64,000 nt of DNA from Thiogranum longum (GCF_004339085.1 NZ_SMFX01000001.1:1868242-1932241), one strand, 5' to 3'; numbered from the stretch's first letter, positions 9,514 through 19,141 are shown. Numbers and translations are program-made. Notes: generated by a model from the sequence alone, not told the origin.

Positions 9514-10106
9514 ATCCTGCCCGCCGTAAACGCCTGATCCTGATCGGCCTGATGGTGGCCGGCGTCGCCATCGCTGTCGGTTTCGCATTGAATGCCTTTA
9601 ACCAGAACCTGATGTTCTTTTATTCGCCGAGCGAAGTGGCTTCGGGCGAGGCGCCAGCCGACCACACCTTCCGGCTCGGCGGCCTGGTTACCAACGGCAG
9701 CGTCAAGCGTCTGCCCAATGGACTGACCACACGCTTCGATGTCACTGACAACACCAGAACAGTGACGATTGAATATACCGGCATCCTTCCCGACCTGTTC
9801 CGCGAGGGACAGGGCATAGTGGCACATGGAAAACTCAATACAGACGGTGTATTCATCGCCGATGAAGTGCTGGCCAAACATGATGAAAACTACATGCCGC
9901 CGGAAGTCGCCGATGCACTGAAGAAATCACATGAGGTGAATTCCGCCGCAGGCGGAAGAGAAGACGCCCTGGGGCGTGAGGTGAATTCCGCCGCAGGCGG
10001 AAGAGAAGACGCCCTGGGGCGTGAGGTGAATTCCGCCGCAGGCGGAAGAGAGGACGCCCTGGGGCGTGAGGTGAATTCCGCCACCAAACAGGGTGCCACG
10101 CCATGA
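9510..10106 (+). CDS. ccmE: Haem chaperone CcmE with repeat-extended C-terminus
   Basis: Periplasmic haem chaperone, anchored by one N-terminal helix (about residues 8-28), that carries haem to CcmF/CcmH. The haem-linking histidine is His124 in HDENYMPPE, and the nearby Tyr128 is present. At 198 residues it is longer than the usual 150-160. The excess begins at residue 142, where a 15-residue unit ([15 protein letters not shown]) is repeated three times with a partial fourth copy. The catalytic core is intact, so the protein is probably functional with a flexible tail. The end overlaps ccmF by four bases. Confidence 0.95.
   Translation: MNPARRKRLILIGLMVAGVAIAVGFALNAFNQNLMFFYSPSEVASGEAPADHTFRLGGLVTNGSVKRLPNGLTTRFDVTDNTRTVTIEYTGILPDLFREGQGIVAHGKLNTDGVFIADEVLAKHDENYMPPEVADALKKSHEVNSAAGGREDALGREVNSAAGGREDALGREVNSAAGGREDALGREVNSATKQGATP
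9933..10082 (+). repeat. 45-bp palindromic tandem repeat inside ccmE
   Basis: Three units (9933-9977, 9978-10022, 10023-10067) and the first 15 bases of a fourth. The units differ only by one A-to-G change in the third. Each holds two perfect inverted repeats, TTCCGCC-GCA-GGCGGAA and ACGCCC-TG-GGGCGT. Because 45 is a multiple of three, the frame of ccmE is kept. This looks like insertion and amplification of a palindromic element in a tolerant protein tail. Confidence 0.95.
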
Positions 10107-12100
10107 TTCCCGAACTTGGACACTTCGCGCTTATCCTCGCACTGTGCCTGGCGGTAGTTCAGGCAACCGTCCCGCTGATCGGCAGTCTTAACCGCACCCC
10201 CTCATGGGTGGCAATGGCGCGTCCACTGGCCTATGGCCAGTTTGTGTTTCTTGCATTTGCCTTTGCCGCACTGGTTTATGCCTTTCTGAGCGATGACTTC
10301 TCTGTGCTTTATGTTGCACAGCACGGCAACACCGAGCTGCCGACAATCTACAAGATTTCCGCCGTGTGGGGTGCACACGAAGGCTCTTTACTGCTCTGGG
10401 TATTGATCCTTTCCGCCTGGTCGGTTGCGGTTGCCGGCTTTACCCGCAACCTGCCAGATGTCATCGTGGCGCGTGTCCTCTCGGTGATGGGCATGATCAG
10501 TATCGGCTTCCTGTCGTTTCTGCTGTTTACCTCGAATCCTTTTGCACGGCTGTTTCCCGTGGCTTTACAGGGTGGGGAACTTAACCCGTTGTTGCAGGAC
10601 TTTGGCCTGGCGATCCACCCGCCAATGCTCTACATGGGCTACGTCGGCATGTCGGTCGCCTTCAGTTTTGCCATAGCGGCGCTGATCGGCGGCAAGCTGG
10701 ACAATGCCTGGGCGCGCTGGTCGCGCCCCTGGACGCTGGTGGCCTGGATGTTCCTTACCATCGGCATTGTGCTCGGCAGCTGGTGGGCCTATTACGAACT
10801 CGGCTGGGGTGGCTGGTGGTTCTGGGACCCGGTCGAGAACGCCTCCTTTATGCCCTGGCTTGCCGGTACCGCATTGATTCACTCACTGGCTGTAACGGAA
10901 AAGCGTGGCGCCTTCAAACGCTGGACTGTATTACTGGCACTGCTCGCCTTCTCACTGAGTCTGCTGGGTACCTTCCTGGTGCGTTCCGGAGTACTGACCT
11001 CGGTGCACGCCTTTGCCTCGGACCCGGCACGCGGCCTGTTTATCCTGGTGTTCCTGATGCTGGTGATCGGTGGCTCGCTGTTACTGTATGCACTACGTGC
11101 ACCGGGTATTTCACGCGGTGGCGGCTTTGACATACTGTCACGCGAAACGCTGTTGCTGGGCAACAATCTGTTGCTGATCCTCATTACTGCGCTGGTATTG
11201 CTCGGTACGCTGGCGCCCTTACTCTACGACGCGCTCCAGTGGGGAAAGATCTCGGTCGGCTTTCCCTGGTTCAATAGTATGTTTGTAACCTTTGCTCCGC
11301 TCATGATTCTGCTGATGGGTGCGGGACCGCTGACACGCTGGAAGCACCAGGACCCGGCTGAACTGCTGCGGCAGCTGCGTGTTTCACTCGCCATCAGTAT
11401 TGCGGCAGGTGTTGCCGTGGCCATGCCATTCATGAGTGGCTCATGGTCTGCCGGACTGGCGGTCGGACTTTCAATGTGGTTGCTCACCACGTTGCTCACC
11501 AGCCTGCACCTCAGGCTGCGTAATCGTGGCGGCATCAGGAAACTGTTTGCCGACCTGGCAGGCCGTGGAAGTCGTTCTTACTATGGCATGTGGGTAGCGC
11601 ATCTTGGTATTGCCATGTTCGTGGTTGGTGTCACCTTCGTGACCCAGTTCGACGTCGAGAAGGATGTGCGCATGAGCCCGGGACAGGAAATCATGCTCAA
11701 CGATTACCTGTTCCGTTTTGACGGTGTTGCCGTACACGAAGGCCCCAACTACACCGCGCAACGCGGCACGCTTCATGTCAGCCGTGACGGTGAGGAAATT
11801 GCTGTACTGCATCCCGAGAAGCGTAAATACCGTGTACAGACCAAACCCATGACCGAAGCCGGCATCGACGCCGGGCTGTTTCGTGACATCTATGTCTCGC
11901 TCGGCGAGTCACTGGGTGGCGGCGACTGGGCACTGCGCCTGTATTACAAGCCGATGGTGCGCTGGATCTGGCTGGGCGGGTTGTTGATGGCCCTGGGCGG
12001 CCTGCTTGCTGCATCCGACCCACGCTACCGACTGCGCGTGCTGGCAAAATTTCGTGGTGAAGCACCGGGTAATGCGCTGGCCGCGGGAGGGCGGGCCTGA
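10103..12100 (+). CDS. ccmF: Cytochrome c haem lyase subunit CcmF
   Basis: A large inner-membrane protein (665 residues, many membrane segments) that with CcmH joins haem to apocytochrome c. The WWD motif is present as [19 protein letters not shown] (about residues 233-251), with histidines in neighbouring loops as expected. Length matches family members. It overlaps ccmE by four bases and ccmG by one. Confidence 0.96.
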   Translation: MIPELGHFALILALCLAVVQATVPLIGSLNRTPSWVAMARPLAYGQFVFLAFAFAALVYAFLSDDFSVLYVAQHGNTELPTIYKISAVWGAHEGSLLLWVLILSAWSVAVAGFTRNLPDVIVARVLSVMGMISIGFLSFLLFTSNPFARLFPVALQGGELNPLLQDFGLAIHPPMLYMGYVGMSVAFSFAIAALIGGKLDNAWARWSRPWTLVAWMFLTIGIVLGSWWAYYELGWGGWWFWDPVENASFMPWLAGTALIHSLAVTEKRGAFKRWTVLLALLAFSLSLLGTFLVRSGVLTSVHAFASDPARGLFILVFLMLVIGGSLLLYALRAPGISRGGGFDILSRETLLLGNNLLLILITALVLLGTLAPLLYDALQWGKISVGFPWFNSMFVTFAPLMILLMGAGPLTRWKHQDPAELLRQLRVSLAISIAAGVAVAMPFMSGSWSAGLAVGLSMWLLTTLLTSLHLRLRNRGGIRKLFADLAGRGSRSYYGMWVAHLGIAMFVVGVTFVTQFDVEKDVRMSPGQEIMLNDYLFRFDGVAVHEGPNYTAQRGTLHVSRDGEEIAVLHPEKRKYRVQTKPMTEAGIDAGLFRDIYVSLGESLGGGDWALRLYYKPMVRWIWLGGLLMALGGLLAASDPRYRLRVLAKFRGEAPGNALAAGGRA

Positions 12101-12639
12101 TGCCGGCATTTTTCCGCTACCTCGTGCCACTGCTGGCGTTCCTTGCACTGGTTGCCCTGCTGTTCAAGGGGCTTGGCATCGACCCCAAGAGAGTCCCCTC
12201 CCCGCTGATCGACAAGCCGGCCCCGGCATTTAACCTGCCGAAGCTGAAGCAACCGCAGCAATCGCTCAGTAATGCAGACCTTGAAGGCAAGGTTTCACTG
12301 CTCAACGTATGGGCGACCTGGTGTGTCGCCTGCCGCCAGGAACACCCTCTGCTCGTTCAGCTGAGCAAGTCCGGTGTGCCGATATACGGCCTCAATTACA
12401 AGGACCAGCGTCCTGCGGCCGAACAGTGGTTGCAACGCTTTGGTGACCCCTATGTCGCCAATGCCTTTGATGCCGAAGGTCGCGTGGGAATTGACTGGGG
12501 TGTCTACGGCACACCGGAAACCTTTATCATCGACAAACAGGGCATCATTCGCCACAAACATATCGGGCCACTCACACGGGATGCCATCGAACGCGAAATC
12601 CTGCCACTGGTCAAAAAACTGCGCGAGGAAAAGGGATGA
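12100..12639 (+). CDS. ccmG: Thiol:disulfide oxidoreductase CcmG/DsbE
   Basis: A membrane-anchored periplasmic thioredoxin-like protein that keeps apocytochrome CXXCH cysteines reduced. The N-terminal anchor spans about residues 6-22. The active site is Cys75-Val-Ala-Cys78 in WATWCVACRQEHP, and the cis-proline region YGTPETFIID follows. The 179-residue length is typical. It overlaps ccmH by four bases. Confidence 0.95.
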   Translation: MPAFFRYLVPLLAFLALVALLFKGLGIDPKRVPSPLIDKPAPAFNLPKLKQPQQSLSNADLEGKVSLLNVWATWCVACRQEHPLLVQLSKSGVPIYGLNYKDQRPAAEQWLQRFGDPYVANAFDAEGRVGIDWGVYGTPETFIIDKQGIIRHKHIGPLTRDAIEREILPLVKKLREEKG

Positions 12640-13136
12640 AGTCTTTTCGCCTCTATGGTGTTCTCATTGCCTGCATGGCCATTTCATCCGCCCTGTTCTC
12701 ACCACTCCAGGCGGCCGGGCTGGAAGCCTTCGATTTCAGCGGCAATGTCGATGAAACCCGTTTCAAGTCACTGATCGCAGAATTACGCTGCCTGGTGTGC
12801 CAGAACCAGTCACTGGCAGATTCGGATGCCGATCTTGCCCACGACCTGCGTCGCGAAGTTTATGAACTGATGGACCAGGGCAAGAGTAACCAGGAGATCG
12901 TGGATTACCTGGTTGCACGTTACGGTGACTTTGTTCTTTACAACCCGCCTGTCAAACCCGAAACCTGGATACTCTGGTATGGCCCGTTCGGTCTGCTCGC
13001 GGTGGGATTTTTTATACTGCTGTACACCGTTCGACAACGCAAGCGCCAGCCGGAAGCCGACTTTTCCGAACAGGAAAAGGAACGTCTGAAACAACTGCTT
13101 GGCGATGACAACAATAACGGGGACAAACCTGCATGA
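12636..13136 (+). CDS. ccmH: Cytochrome c maturation protein CcmH (CcmL type)
   Basis: A small membrane-anchored periplasmic thiol protein that works with CcmF and CcmG. It has a signal peptide, the LRCLVC motif (Cys52 and Cys55), the helical-bundle block DLRREVYELMDQGKSNQEIV and a C-terminal helix (PFGLLAVGFFILLYTV). It is the short form (166 residues); the TPR part fused to it in E. coli is the separate next gene, ccmI. Confidence 0.95.
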   Translation: MKSFRLYGVLIACMAISSALFSPLQAAGLEAFDFSGNVDETRFKSLIAELRCLVCQNQSLADSDADLAHDLRREVYELMDQGKSNQEIVDYLVARYGDFVLYNPPVKPETWILWYGPFGLLAVGFFILLYTVRQRKRQPEADFSEQEKERLKQLLGDDNNNGDKPA

Positions 13137-14386
13137 CCCTTTTCTGGATACTGGCTGGCGTCATGGCCGTTCTCGCCCTGTTTTTTATTGCCGTGCCGGT
13201 GCTACGTAGCCGGCACAGGACTGATGTCGACCGTGATCAGCTCAATACCGCTGTTATCCGTGAACAGCTGGCCGAACTCGGTGCTGACATGGAGGCCGGG
13301 AAACTGGATGCCGACGCCTTTGAGTCAGCCCACCACGATCTCGAACGTGAACTGCTCAACGCCATCGACGAGACCCCGGACAAGCCTCGCGCCAGCTCAA
13401 GAAGCGGGCGCTGGTTACTGGCAATACTGTTGCCCGCCATCCCCCTTCTGGCTGTCATGCTTTATCTGCAACTGGGTGTTGTCGATCCTTCACAACAGGC
13501 GTCGCAGGCGGCACAAGCCGCGAATGACAATAGCGGCGGTATGCCGGAGCACGAAATCAATGCTGTGCTGGAAGAACTTGCACAACGCCTGGCCGCAGAA
13601 CCGGATCACGCGGATGGCTGGATATTGCTGGCACGCAGTTATGCATCCCTGCAACGGTTTGATGAAGCAGCGGCCGCCTATGAACAGGCGCGAAAATACG
13701 GTGGCGATACACCCGAACTGCTGGTCGACTATGCCGACACGCTGATTGCCGCCAGTGGCGGGAACTTCAGCGATGAGGTGGGTGCCATGCTAAAGAAGGC
13801 ACTGGCGCAACAACCGGATAACCTCAAGGGCCTGTGGCTGTTCGGACACTGGCTGTACCAGCACGGCAACTACCAGGGCGCACTGGATAACTGGCAGGCC
13901 GTTGCCGCACAGGCACAGGCAGGCTCCGAGACGTCCAGGGTGCTGCAACAGCAGATCCAGCTGGCGCGCTCGAAACTCGGTACTGCCGCGCCCGCAGAAA
14001 CAAAAGCACCTCCTGCTGAAAATGATAGTGGCGGTGCATCCCTTCGTGTCAAGGTTTCGCTCGACCCGTCCCTGAAAGACAGCGCCGCACCCGACGACAC
14101 TGTGTTTATCTTCGCGCGTGCCGTCAGCGGCCCGCGTATGCCACTGGCCATCGTGCGCAAACAGGTTCGTGACCTGCCGGTAACGGTTACACTGGATGAT
14201 TCCCTGGCCATGTCACCGGCCATGGTATTGTCACGCTTTCCACAGGTAAGTATCGGTGCGAGAATCTCGAAAACCGGTCAGGCCATGCCGGCAGCGGGCG
14301 ATTTACAGGGAACCCGGGAACCGGTTTCGACACGTAATGCGCCTGAGACAGTAAATGTCGTGATCAACGCAAAGGTAGGACAATAA
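13133..14386 (+). CDS. ccmI: Cytochrome c biogenesis TPR protein CcmI/CycH
   Basis: An apocytochrome-binding chaperone with two N-terminal membrane helices (about residues 3-22 and 96-112) flanking a cytoplasmic leucine-rich stretch. Periplasmic TPR units follow (for example ADGWILLARSYASLQRFDEA), then a C-terminal beta-rich domain (about 300-415) with VFIFARAVSGPRMPLAIVRK, as in long CcmI proteins. It closes the ccm run. No plus-strand terminator follows; the hairpin at 14423-14448 serves the opposite strand. Confidence 0.93.
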   Translation: MTLFWILAGVMAVLALFFIAVPVLRSRHRTDVDRDQLNTAVIREQLAELGADMEAGKLDADAFESAHHDLERELLNAIDETPDKPRASSRSGRWLLAILLPAIPLLAVMLYLQLGVVDPSQQASQAAQAANDNSGGMPEHEINAVLEELAQRLAAEPDHADGWILLARSYASLQRFDEAAAAYEQARKYGGDTPELLVDYADTLIAASGGNFSDEVGAMLKKALAQQPDNLKGLWLFGHWLYQHGNYQGALDNWQAVAAQAQAGSETSRVLQQQIQLARSKLGTAAPAETKAPPAENDSGGASLRVKVSLDPSLKDSAAPDDTVFIFARAVSGPRMPLAIVRKQVRDLPVTVTLDDSLAMSPAMVLSRFPQVSIGARISKTGQAMPAAGDLQGTREPVSTRNAPETVNVVINAKVGQ

Positions 14387-14414
14387 AAATACTTGCACAA
14401 CCCGGGCTGTAAGT

Positions 14415-14448
14415 AAAAAAAACGGGGCGCTGCTTAAGCTGCGCCCCG
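14415..14448 (-). terminator. Terminator for the secreted-protein gene at 14498
   Basis: CGGGGCGC (14423-14430) pairs with GCGCCCCG (14441-14448), and the central GCTTAAGC extends the stem with one mismatch. On the minus strand the hairpin is followed by eight Ts (complement of 14415-14422). There is no T-run on the plus side, so it mainly ends the minus-strand gene. Confidence 0.85.
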
Positions 14449-14497
14449 GAGAGAAAAGAATCGTACCTTGCTGTTTATTGCTTTACTCTACTTCCAA

Positions 14498-15199
14498 TCA
14501 GGGATACTGGAACCAGGCTTCACGCTTGGATGGTGACAGGCCGTGCCCTGTCTGATCCTGACAATGTGAAACCATGCGAATGATGAATGGCGCATCAATC
14601 AATGAATCAGACGGATTCACAATGGCTGTCGGGATTGGCTGGGCATCAGGATTTTTGGTTTGGGCAAGCAAATGATCATCATGTGCCATCCGGTTGAAGG
14701 GATAAGCACCGCCAACCACCGGGAAGTCCAGCTCGACTTTTAACTTACCTTCACCATCAGCATCGGTGATGAAACCGTTTGGCTGAGTCGGACTACCCGC
14801 TCCAACCCAGTCTGCAACCAGCTGGGCCAGTCCGTCGGTGTGCGCGAGGGGCGTTGCACCACCTCCGGTAATCGGGCTGCCTCCGAATGATGCGCCGTGT
14901 GAAGCGCCTTTCATACGTACCCACACAGTGTACAGCGTATTGGGGGCACCGCCTTCCAGTTCGATTTCTACCTTGCTGTTGTTACCCTTTTGAGAAATTT
15001 CGATTTCGGCTGACGCACCATCAAAGCCTTCAACCCCGCCTCCACAATTAGCGCGGACAGTACTGACCTTGTCGCCACTTGGAGCGTCTGCGTCTATTCT
15101 TGACATGAACCCGTCAATGGTGTCAGAAGAGCCAGCCTGCGCCACCCCACTCATGCCAGCGATAATACCTGCAACTAGAGTCAAATTAAATTTCTTCAT
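14498..15199 (-). CDS. Secreted protein of unknown function
   Basis: A 233-residue protein with a clear Sec signal peptide (MKKFNLTLVAGIIAGMSGVAQA) and a mature region rich in glycine and acidic residues. I do not recognise a family. Two cysteines, one near residue 52 (ANCGGG) and one near the end (SHCQDQ), could form a disulfide. A block around residues 78-95 (GGAPNTLYTVWVRMKG) looks beta-rich. It has a good ribosome binding site (GAGGAAAAGAA before ATG) and its own terminator, so it is probably a single-gene unit. It lies near another exported unknown (17471-19141) and an ECF sigma factor. Confidence 0.8.
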   Translation of the reverse strand: MKKFNLTLVAGIIAGMSGVAQAGSSDTIDGFMSRIDADAPSGDKVSTVRANCGGGVEGFDGASAEIEISQKGNNSKVEIELEGGAPNTLYTVWVRMKGASHGASFGGSPITGGGATPLAHTDGLAQLVADWVGAGSPTQPNGFITDADGEGKLKVELDFPVVGGAYPFNRMAHDDHLLAQTKNPDAQPIPTAIVNPSDSLIDAPFIIRMVSHCQDQTGHGLSPSKREAWFQYP

Positions 15200-15313
15200 T
15201 TCTTTTCCTCATGTTTGGTTGTCAATTCTGTTCATTTTATGTTCCCGCCGAATGTTTCCCGATACTCAACTACCTGACATTCGCCGGGCCCACCTCCTCA
15301 CTGTATTCACTTA

Positions 15314-15430
15314 CTATTGAGCGAATGCTTCGTGGATAACCATCAACGTGCGTGGGTCGACGAAGCCATCGACAAGAAAATTATTTCCATTGGTTCTGTC
15401 AAAGTCTGCTGCTCTTCCAAAGTCTGTGCT
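15314..15430 (-). pseudogene. Decayed C-terminus of a paralogue of the 17471-19141 protein
   Basis: The minus strand is open for 38 codons ending FVDPRTLMVIHEAFAQ and a stop. The neighbour at 17471-19141 ends TIDPRMVMTIHEAFTQ. The shared DPR..M.IHEAF.Q tail is too specific for chance. Upstream in this frame there is a stop and no start, so only the last part of a former gene remains. It sits in the 556-base gap 15200-15755, which otherwise holds only the short ORF at 15631. Confidence 0.7.
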
Positions 15431-15630
15431 TTTTCACACTCATGAGACAGTATCCCCAATGCCTGTATTTTCCTGATGCATAACTCAAACAGACTGGCTA
15501 AAAAAAGAATCCGGCCACTGAAATATGTGGTTATCCAGCTTCTGCTTTATGCCGTTATTTATAGATGTACAGCCCCACCACTTTATTCAATATTTTTTTA
15601 TATAAGGGCAAGCAGGCTTGATCGGGATAG

Positions 15631-15738
15631 ATGAAATGGATTAAATCCCTGGCACAGATCATACTGACAGTTATCAGTATGACCTTCGCGGCACAGTCAA
15701 CAACCGGCATGAACACGAAGGTGTTTGTGAACAAATAG
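15631..15738 (+). CDS. Possible 35-residue exported peptide
   Basis: An ORF starting ATG at 15631 encodes MKWIKSLAQIILTVISMTFA followed by AQSTTGMNTKVFVNK. The first part has the charge and hydrophobicity of a signal peptide with an AxA-like cleavage area, but the mature part would be only about 15 residues. No strong ribosome binding site is visible. It ends 17 bases before the next gene. It may be a real micro-peptide or the start of a lost secreted gene. Confidence 0.3.
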   Translation: MKWIKSLAQIILTVISMTFAAQSTTGMNTKVFVNK

Positions 15739-15755
15739 CACACAAGGGAAAATCA

Positions 15756-16532
15756 ATGGAACCTGATGACGCGTGCAAAAACGTTTCTGCTGTTCGGAAA
15801 GTGGCTGCTATAGCAATCAATTCCAGACGTTCACTCCGGGTCATTTTCTTGATCTGCGTAGCAATAACCGTATTGCTGTTTTTTCTGGATTACTCTGTTA
15901 ACTGGCGCGGAGGCAGTTCAAGCGAATCCATTCGCCGCATGTTCAACACTGCCGCAGAACACAGCATCGCCGGCTGGTACTCCACTACACTGACATTCGT
16001 CGTCGCCCTTGTCGCCTGGGCAAACCTTGCACTGGCCCGCCATATTGAACGATCAAGCTGGCGGTATTCAGGCTGGCTGATAATTGCACTTCTGTTTACC
16101 TATCTCTCTCTTGATGACGGGGCAGAACTTCACGAGCACCTGGGCGAAGGGTTAAAGCAATCTCCGCTTTTTTCTGACCTTATCGCGGCTTACCCCAGTT
16201 ACACCTGGCAAATCGTGTCAGGCCCTGTATTTATCGCCCTGGGCGTATTCATGCTGTATTTCCTGTGGAAAACGTTACCCCGCCGCAATGAAAAACTCGG
16301 CATTCTGTCAGCGTTCTCCTGCCTCGCGCTGGCCGTAGGACAGGACTTTATCGAAGGCACAATCAACGAGTATGACCGGGTACAACGCTACGGGCTGGAC
16401 GCTGACACTGTCCTGCATTTTTCCAAGTCCGTTGAAGAGTCCCTGGAAATGCTTGGCATGACATTCTTCCTGATTGTGTTCCTGAGCCACCTGATGCACA
16501 CCTTTCGCACAATTACACTCGAGTTTAAATAG
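15756..16532 (+). CDS. Multi-pass membrane protein of unknown function
   Basis: The 258 residues have about six hydrophobic segments (near 28-45, 75-95, 105-123, 148-172, 185-200 and 232-250). Conserved-looking acidic and histidine motifs lie at membrane edges: TYLSLDDGAELHEHLGEG and KSVEESLEMLGMTFF. The S-x-D-D/E...HE pattern is one I associate with uncharacterised membrane proteins, possibly metal- or quinone-linked; that is only an impression. It converges on the lipoprotein gene at 16548. Confidence 0.75.
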   Translation: MEPDDACKNVSAVRKVAAIAINSRRSLRVIFLICVAITVLLFFLDYSVNWRGGSSSESIRRMFNTAAEHSIAGWYSTTLTFVVALVAWANLALARHIERSSWRYSGWLIIALLFTYLSLDDGAELHEHLGEGLKQSPLFSDLIAAYPSYTWQIVSGPVFIALGVFMLYFLWKTLPRRNEKLGILSAFSCLALAVGQDFIEGTINEYDRVQRYGLDADTVLHFSKSVEESLEMLGMTFFLIVFLSHLMHTFRTITLEFK

Positions 16533-16547
16533 TCACCTGCCCGACTA

Positions 16548-17300
16548 TCAGGGTTTGTTTGGCGCCTCTGCAGTATCCGGTACTGCCACCCCTCCCGCAC
16601 CCACCATTATCCTGGGCCAGTCACGTTTGGAAAAAGGTTTCTTAGAAGGCTCGCTCTGGCCAACCGCTCTATTACCCAGAGCAAGTATGGGCTTCAGTTT
16701 TGCCAGTTCCTCCTTGCTCGGCTGGTGGGTGGTAAATTTCTGTTCGATCACCTTTTTACCCTGGTACCAGATTTCGAAGATCCAGTCGCCCTCAACCAGC
16801 TCGTAGTCTTCATCCAGTCCGTACCCGGTATAGGCAATAACCTGATTGGAGACGACCTTCCCTTTGATCGTTCTATCCGAGCCCGTCGAATACGAACCAT
16901 CAGGTAACGTCATTCTGGGGTGTTTCACAACCCGCCTGAGGTCGACATGTGCCGGCAGTGCGGGCAGTGGCCATATACGATACTGCAGGTACATCTGCCC
17001 GCCCTTGATCAAAGGAATACGTTCAGTTGACTTGACCATTTCTACCACTGGCTTGATGACTGACTTTCCGGTACCGGTAGTAGGGTCGTTAATTACTCCC
17101 CCACTGCGTACCAGCCGGTACAGACCGGGGCGGCCTATATGCCCCTTGAGAGGTTCGTCGGTATTAGCGGAGGGTTTCAACGGTGCCGTACTCCCGGACG
17201 ACGTCGCAAGCTTGTCACCATCCTGTGTAGCGCCGGAGTTGTTCTCACAACCACCCAGTACAAGCAGCAGTGCAATCGGAATCAGAATCAGATACTTCAT
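16548..17300 (-). CDS. Lipoprotein of unknown function
   Basis: A 250-residue protein with a lipoprotein signal (LLLVLGGC, lipidated Cys about residue 18) and a low-complexity linker to about residue 50. A globular region follows containing GLYRLVRSGGVIN, RIPLIKGGQMYLQYRI and GDWIFEIWYQGKKVIEQKF. The pattern of a modified stem with a final wifeiwyqGkkv.ekF strand resembles DUF3859, but I am unsure. Predicted location is the outer or inner membrane, facing the periplasm. The gene is convergent with 15756-16532. Confidence 0.7.
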   Translation of the reverse strand: MKYLILIPIALLLVLGGCENNSGATQDGDKLATSSGSTAPLKPSANTDEPLKGHIGRPGLYRLVRSGGVINDPTTGTGKSVIKPVVEMVKSTERIPLIKGGQMYLQYRIWPLPALPAHVDLRRVVKHPRMTLPDGSYSTGSDRTIKGKVVSNQVIAYTGYGLDEDYELVEGDWIFEIWYQGKKVIEQKFTTHQPSKEELAKLKPILALGNRAVGQSEPSKKPFSKRDWPRIMVGAGGVAVPDTAEAPNKP

Positions 17301-17372
17301 GGATTAACACTTCCTCTTTACAATAATTGTTGGACTCAAAATATGTTACACGCATACACCATATGCAGAAAT

Positions 17373-17405
17373 AAAAAACCCGGCGGATATTTTATGTCCG
17401 CCGGG
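17373..17405 (-). terminator. Terminator of the 17471-19141 gene
   Basis: On the minus strand a nine-base-pair stem (CCCGGCGGA / TCCGCCGGG, complement of 17379-17387 and 17397-17405) with a nine-base loop is followed by six Ts. It lies 66 bases after the stop codon. A strong factor-independent terminator. Confidence 0.9.
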
Positions 17406-17470
17406 TCTCACTTCTGACAACCACGTTTCAGCCGGTTTGGTATTAGATTCCGGCTGGTTGTGGATTCACC

Positions 17471-19141
17471 TTACTGGGTGAAGGCTTCGTGGATAGTCAT
17501 CACCATGCGCGGATCAATTGTCTCGACAGTACCAGCCGGCAAGCCGCTGGTCGCGCCGTCAGAGACGAAATCAAACTGCGCAATCGGCATGGCACAGCCT
17601 TCGTTGCCCTCTCCCGGACCGTAACCATCGGCAGGATCACCGGTGCATGAGCCAGTGGCGCCATCAAGATGTGCCGCATCCATACGGTACTCAAGGATGG
17701 AACCACCAGGCTTGAAGCACTGGTTGGCGGGATGGCCGGGGCCATTAATACCGTCACCGTTCGGGTCACAACCGGGGTTAGCTGCAGAGGCTCCGAAATA
17801 GAGTGTTTCAACATCACACTCATCACCGGTCAGCGTGCCACCGTTAGCGATCACCTCCGCCTGGACAAACTCACAACCCGGTCCTGACATACGGTTGATG
17901 GTGGTACCGGCGATCACGTTCACACCCGGATCCAGCGCGAGACTGCCGGTCCTGTGACCAGCGCCGGGCGCAGAGGCAAAGATGTGCTGGCGGAATACAC
18001 CCGGGTTACAGGCATCACCTTCGGCACAAGGTGCAGAACGTGAACGACGTGTACCCCACAGGGTTCCATCCTCTGACATCCGGATAGCACGCAGGTTATC
18101 ACGACGATTCGGGGAATCGAAGTTCGGTGCATCATCGTAGTTAAGCGCACCACCTGTAGCCGTAGTCCCATCGTTGGACAAATCGATCACCCGGATGATC
18201 TTGGCCTGGTTTTTCTTCTTGCCCAGCTTGAAGGTATCATCTCCATCGCTGTCACTGTCACCGTTACTGCCCTTGCCGTTGGAACCGACACCCCTGCTTG
18301 CCTTGTCGATACCGTCCTTCCAGTCGATCACAAACACCGCATCGCCATGGAACATACTCACGAACAGACCCTCAGAGGTAAAGAGGACACCTGCCGGGCA
18401 ATTCCAGCGTGGGTCATTGGCGTAAGGTCCTTCCGTGGGTTTGCTGTATTCGTCGACCACTTCCAGCGTAACCTGATCATATACAAGAACCCGGCCATTA
18501 GCGCCGCGCTCTGGTGTACTGAAAACCGGCGGGAAGAACAGGTTGGATGCGTTTCCACTGGCGTGTGTATTTCCATTCGGGCTTACCGAATCGGAATTTG
18601 GCGCATTGAAGAAATTGGCATCACAGACCGTTTGTGCAACATTACCATTAGGCATGTAACCACTACCCAACAGGCGAGGTACAAACCCGTAACCACCACC
18701 ATCGGGAGATGGCGAGGTTGGCAGCGTAGGCCCGGTTTTGATAGGTGTACCATCACGATGGAATACTGTAATCGCATGCTGTGCGGCACTGGTAATAAGG
18801 GCATGACCATCCTCACCACCGGACAAGACACCTGTTGGTTTCCACGGTCCGGGACAGTCGACGCCTCCGTTATCACAGATCGGTGTACCTATATTATCTG
18901 CACTGAACGGAACGTTAACCGTGATGCCGCGCTCACCCGTAGTGATATTCATCTCGAGCACACGGCCAGGGCCGGGGGCATTCGAGAAGGGTGCATTCTG
19001 GGCATCCGCTGCCATGAGATTGGATTCCGTACAAACCGGTGTTCCCGGCTCAGACGCGGGATCGTGCGCAATGGCACTGCCCGCAAGCATGGCGAGACCT
19101 AGCCCATAGGCCAGACTCGTAAGTGGATTTATCGTTTTCAT
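17471..19141 (-). CDS. Large secreted protein, possibly beta-propeller, unknown function
   Basis: The 556 residues start with a Sec signal peptide (cleavage after AIA-H, about residue 25). Repeated blade-like segments follow: GRVLEMNITTGERGITVNVP, ANGRVLVYDQVTLEVVDEYS, DAVFVIDWKDGI and EDGTLWGTRRS. The mature chain has many cysteines and an aspartate-rich linker GSNGDSDSDGDD (about residue 296) that could bind calcium. I know no assigned function. The ribosome binding site is good (GAGGAG). It has its own terminator and lies divergent from the ECF sigma gene, so it is a candidate target of that sigma factor. A paralogue remnant is at 15314-15430. Confidence 0.8.
   Translation of the reverse strand: MKTINPLTSLAYGLGLAMLAGSAIAHDPASEPGTPVCTESNLMAADAQNAPFSNAPGPGRVLEMNITTGERGITVNVPFSADNIGTPICDNGGVDCPGPWKPTGVLSGGEDGHALITSAAQHAITVFHRDGTPIKTGPTLPTSPSPDGGGYGFVPRLLGSGYMPNGNVAQTVCDANFFNAPNSDSVSPNGNTHASGNASNLFFPPVFSTPERGANGRVLVYDQVTLEVVDEYSKPTEGPYANDPRWNCPAGVLFTSEGLFVSMFHGDAVFVIDWKDGIDKASRGVGSNGKGSNGDSDSDGDDTFKLGKKKNQAKIIRVIDLSNDGTTATGGALNYDDAPNFDSPNRRDNLRAIRMSEDGTLWGTRRSRSAPCAEGDACNPGVFRQHIFASAPGAGHRTGSLALDPGVNVIAGTTINRMSGPGCEFVQAEVIANGGTLTGDECDVETLYFGASAANPGCDPNGDGINGPGHPANQCFKPGGSILEYRMDAAHLDGATGSCTGDPADGYGPGEGNEGCAMPIAQFDFVSDGATSGLPAGTVETIDPRMVMTIHEAFTQ

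Noticed and set aside
15555-15743. A 62-codon minus-strand frame in the gap before 15756
   Set aside because: No ribosome binding site or family pattern; the plus-strand ORF at 15631 is a better, though weak, candidate.
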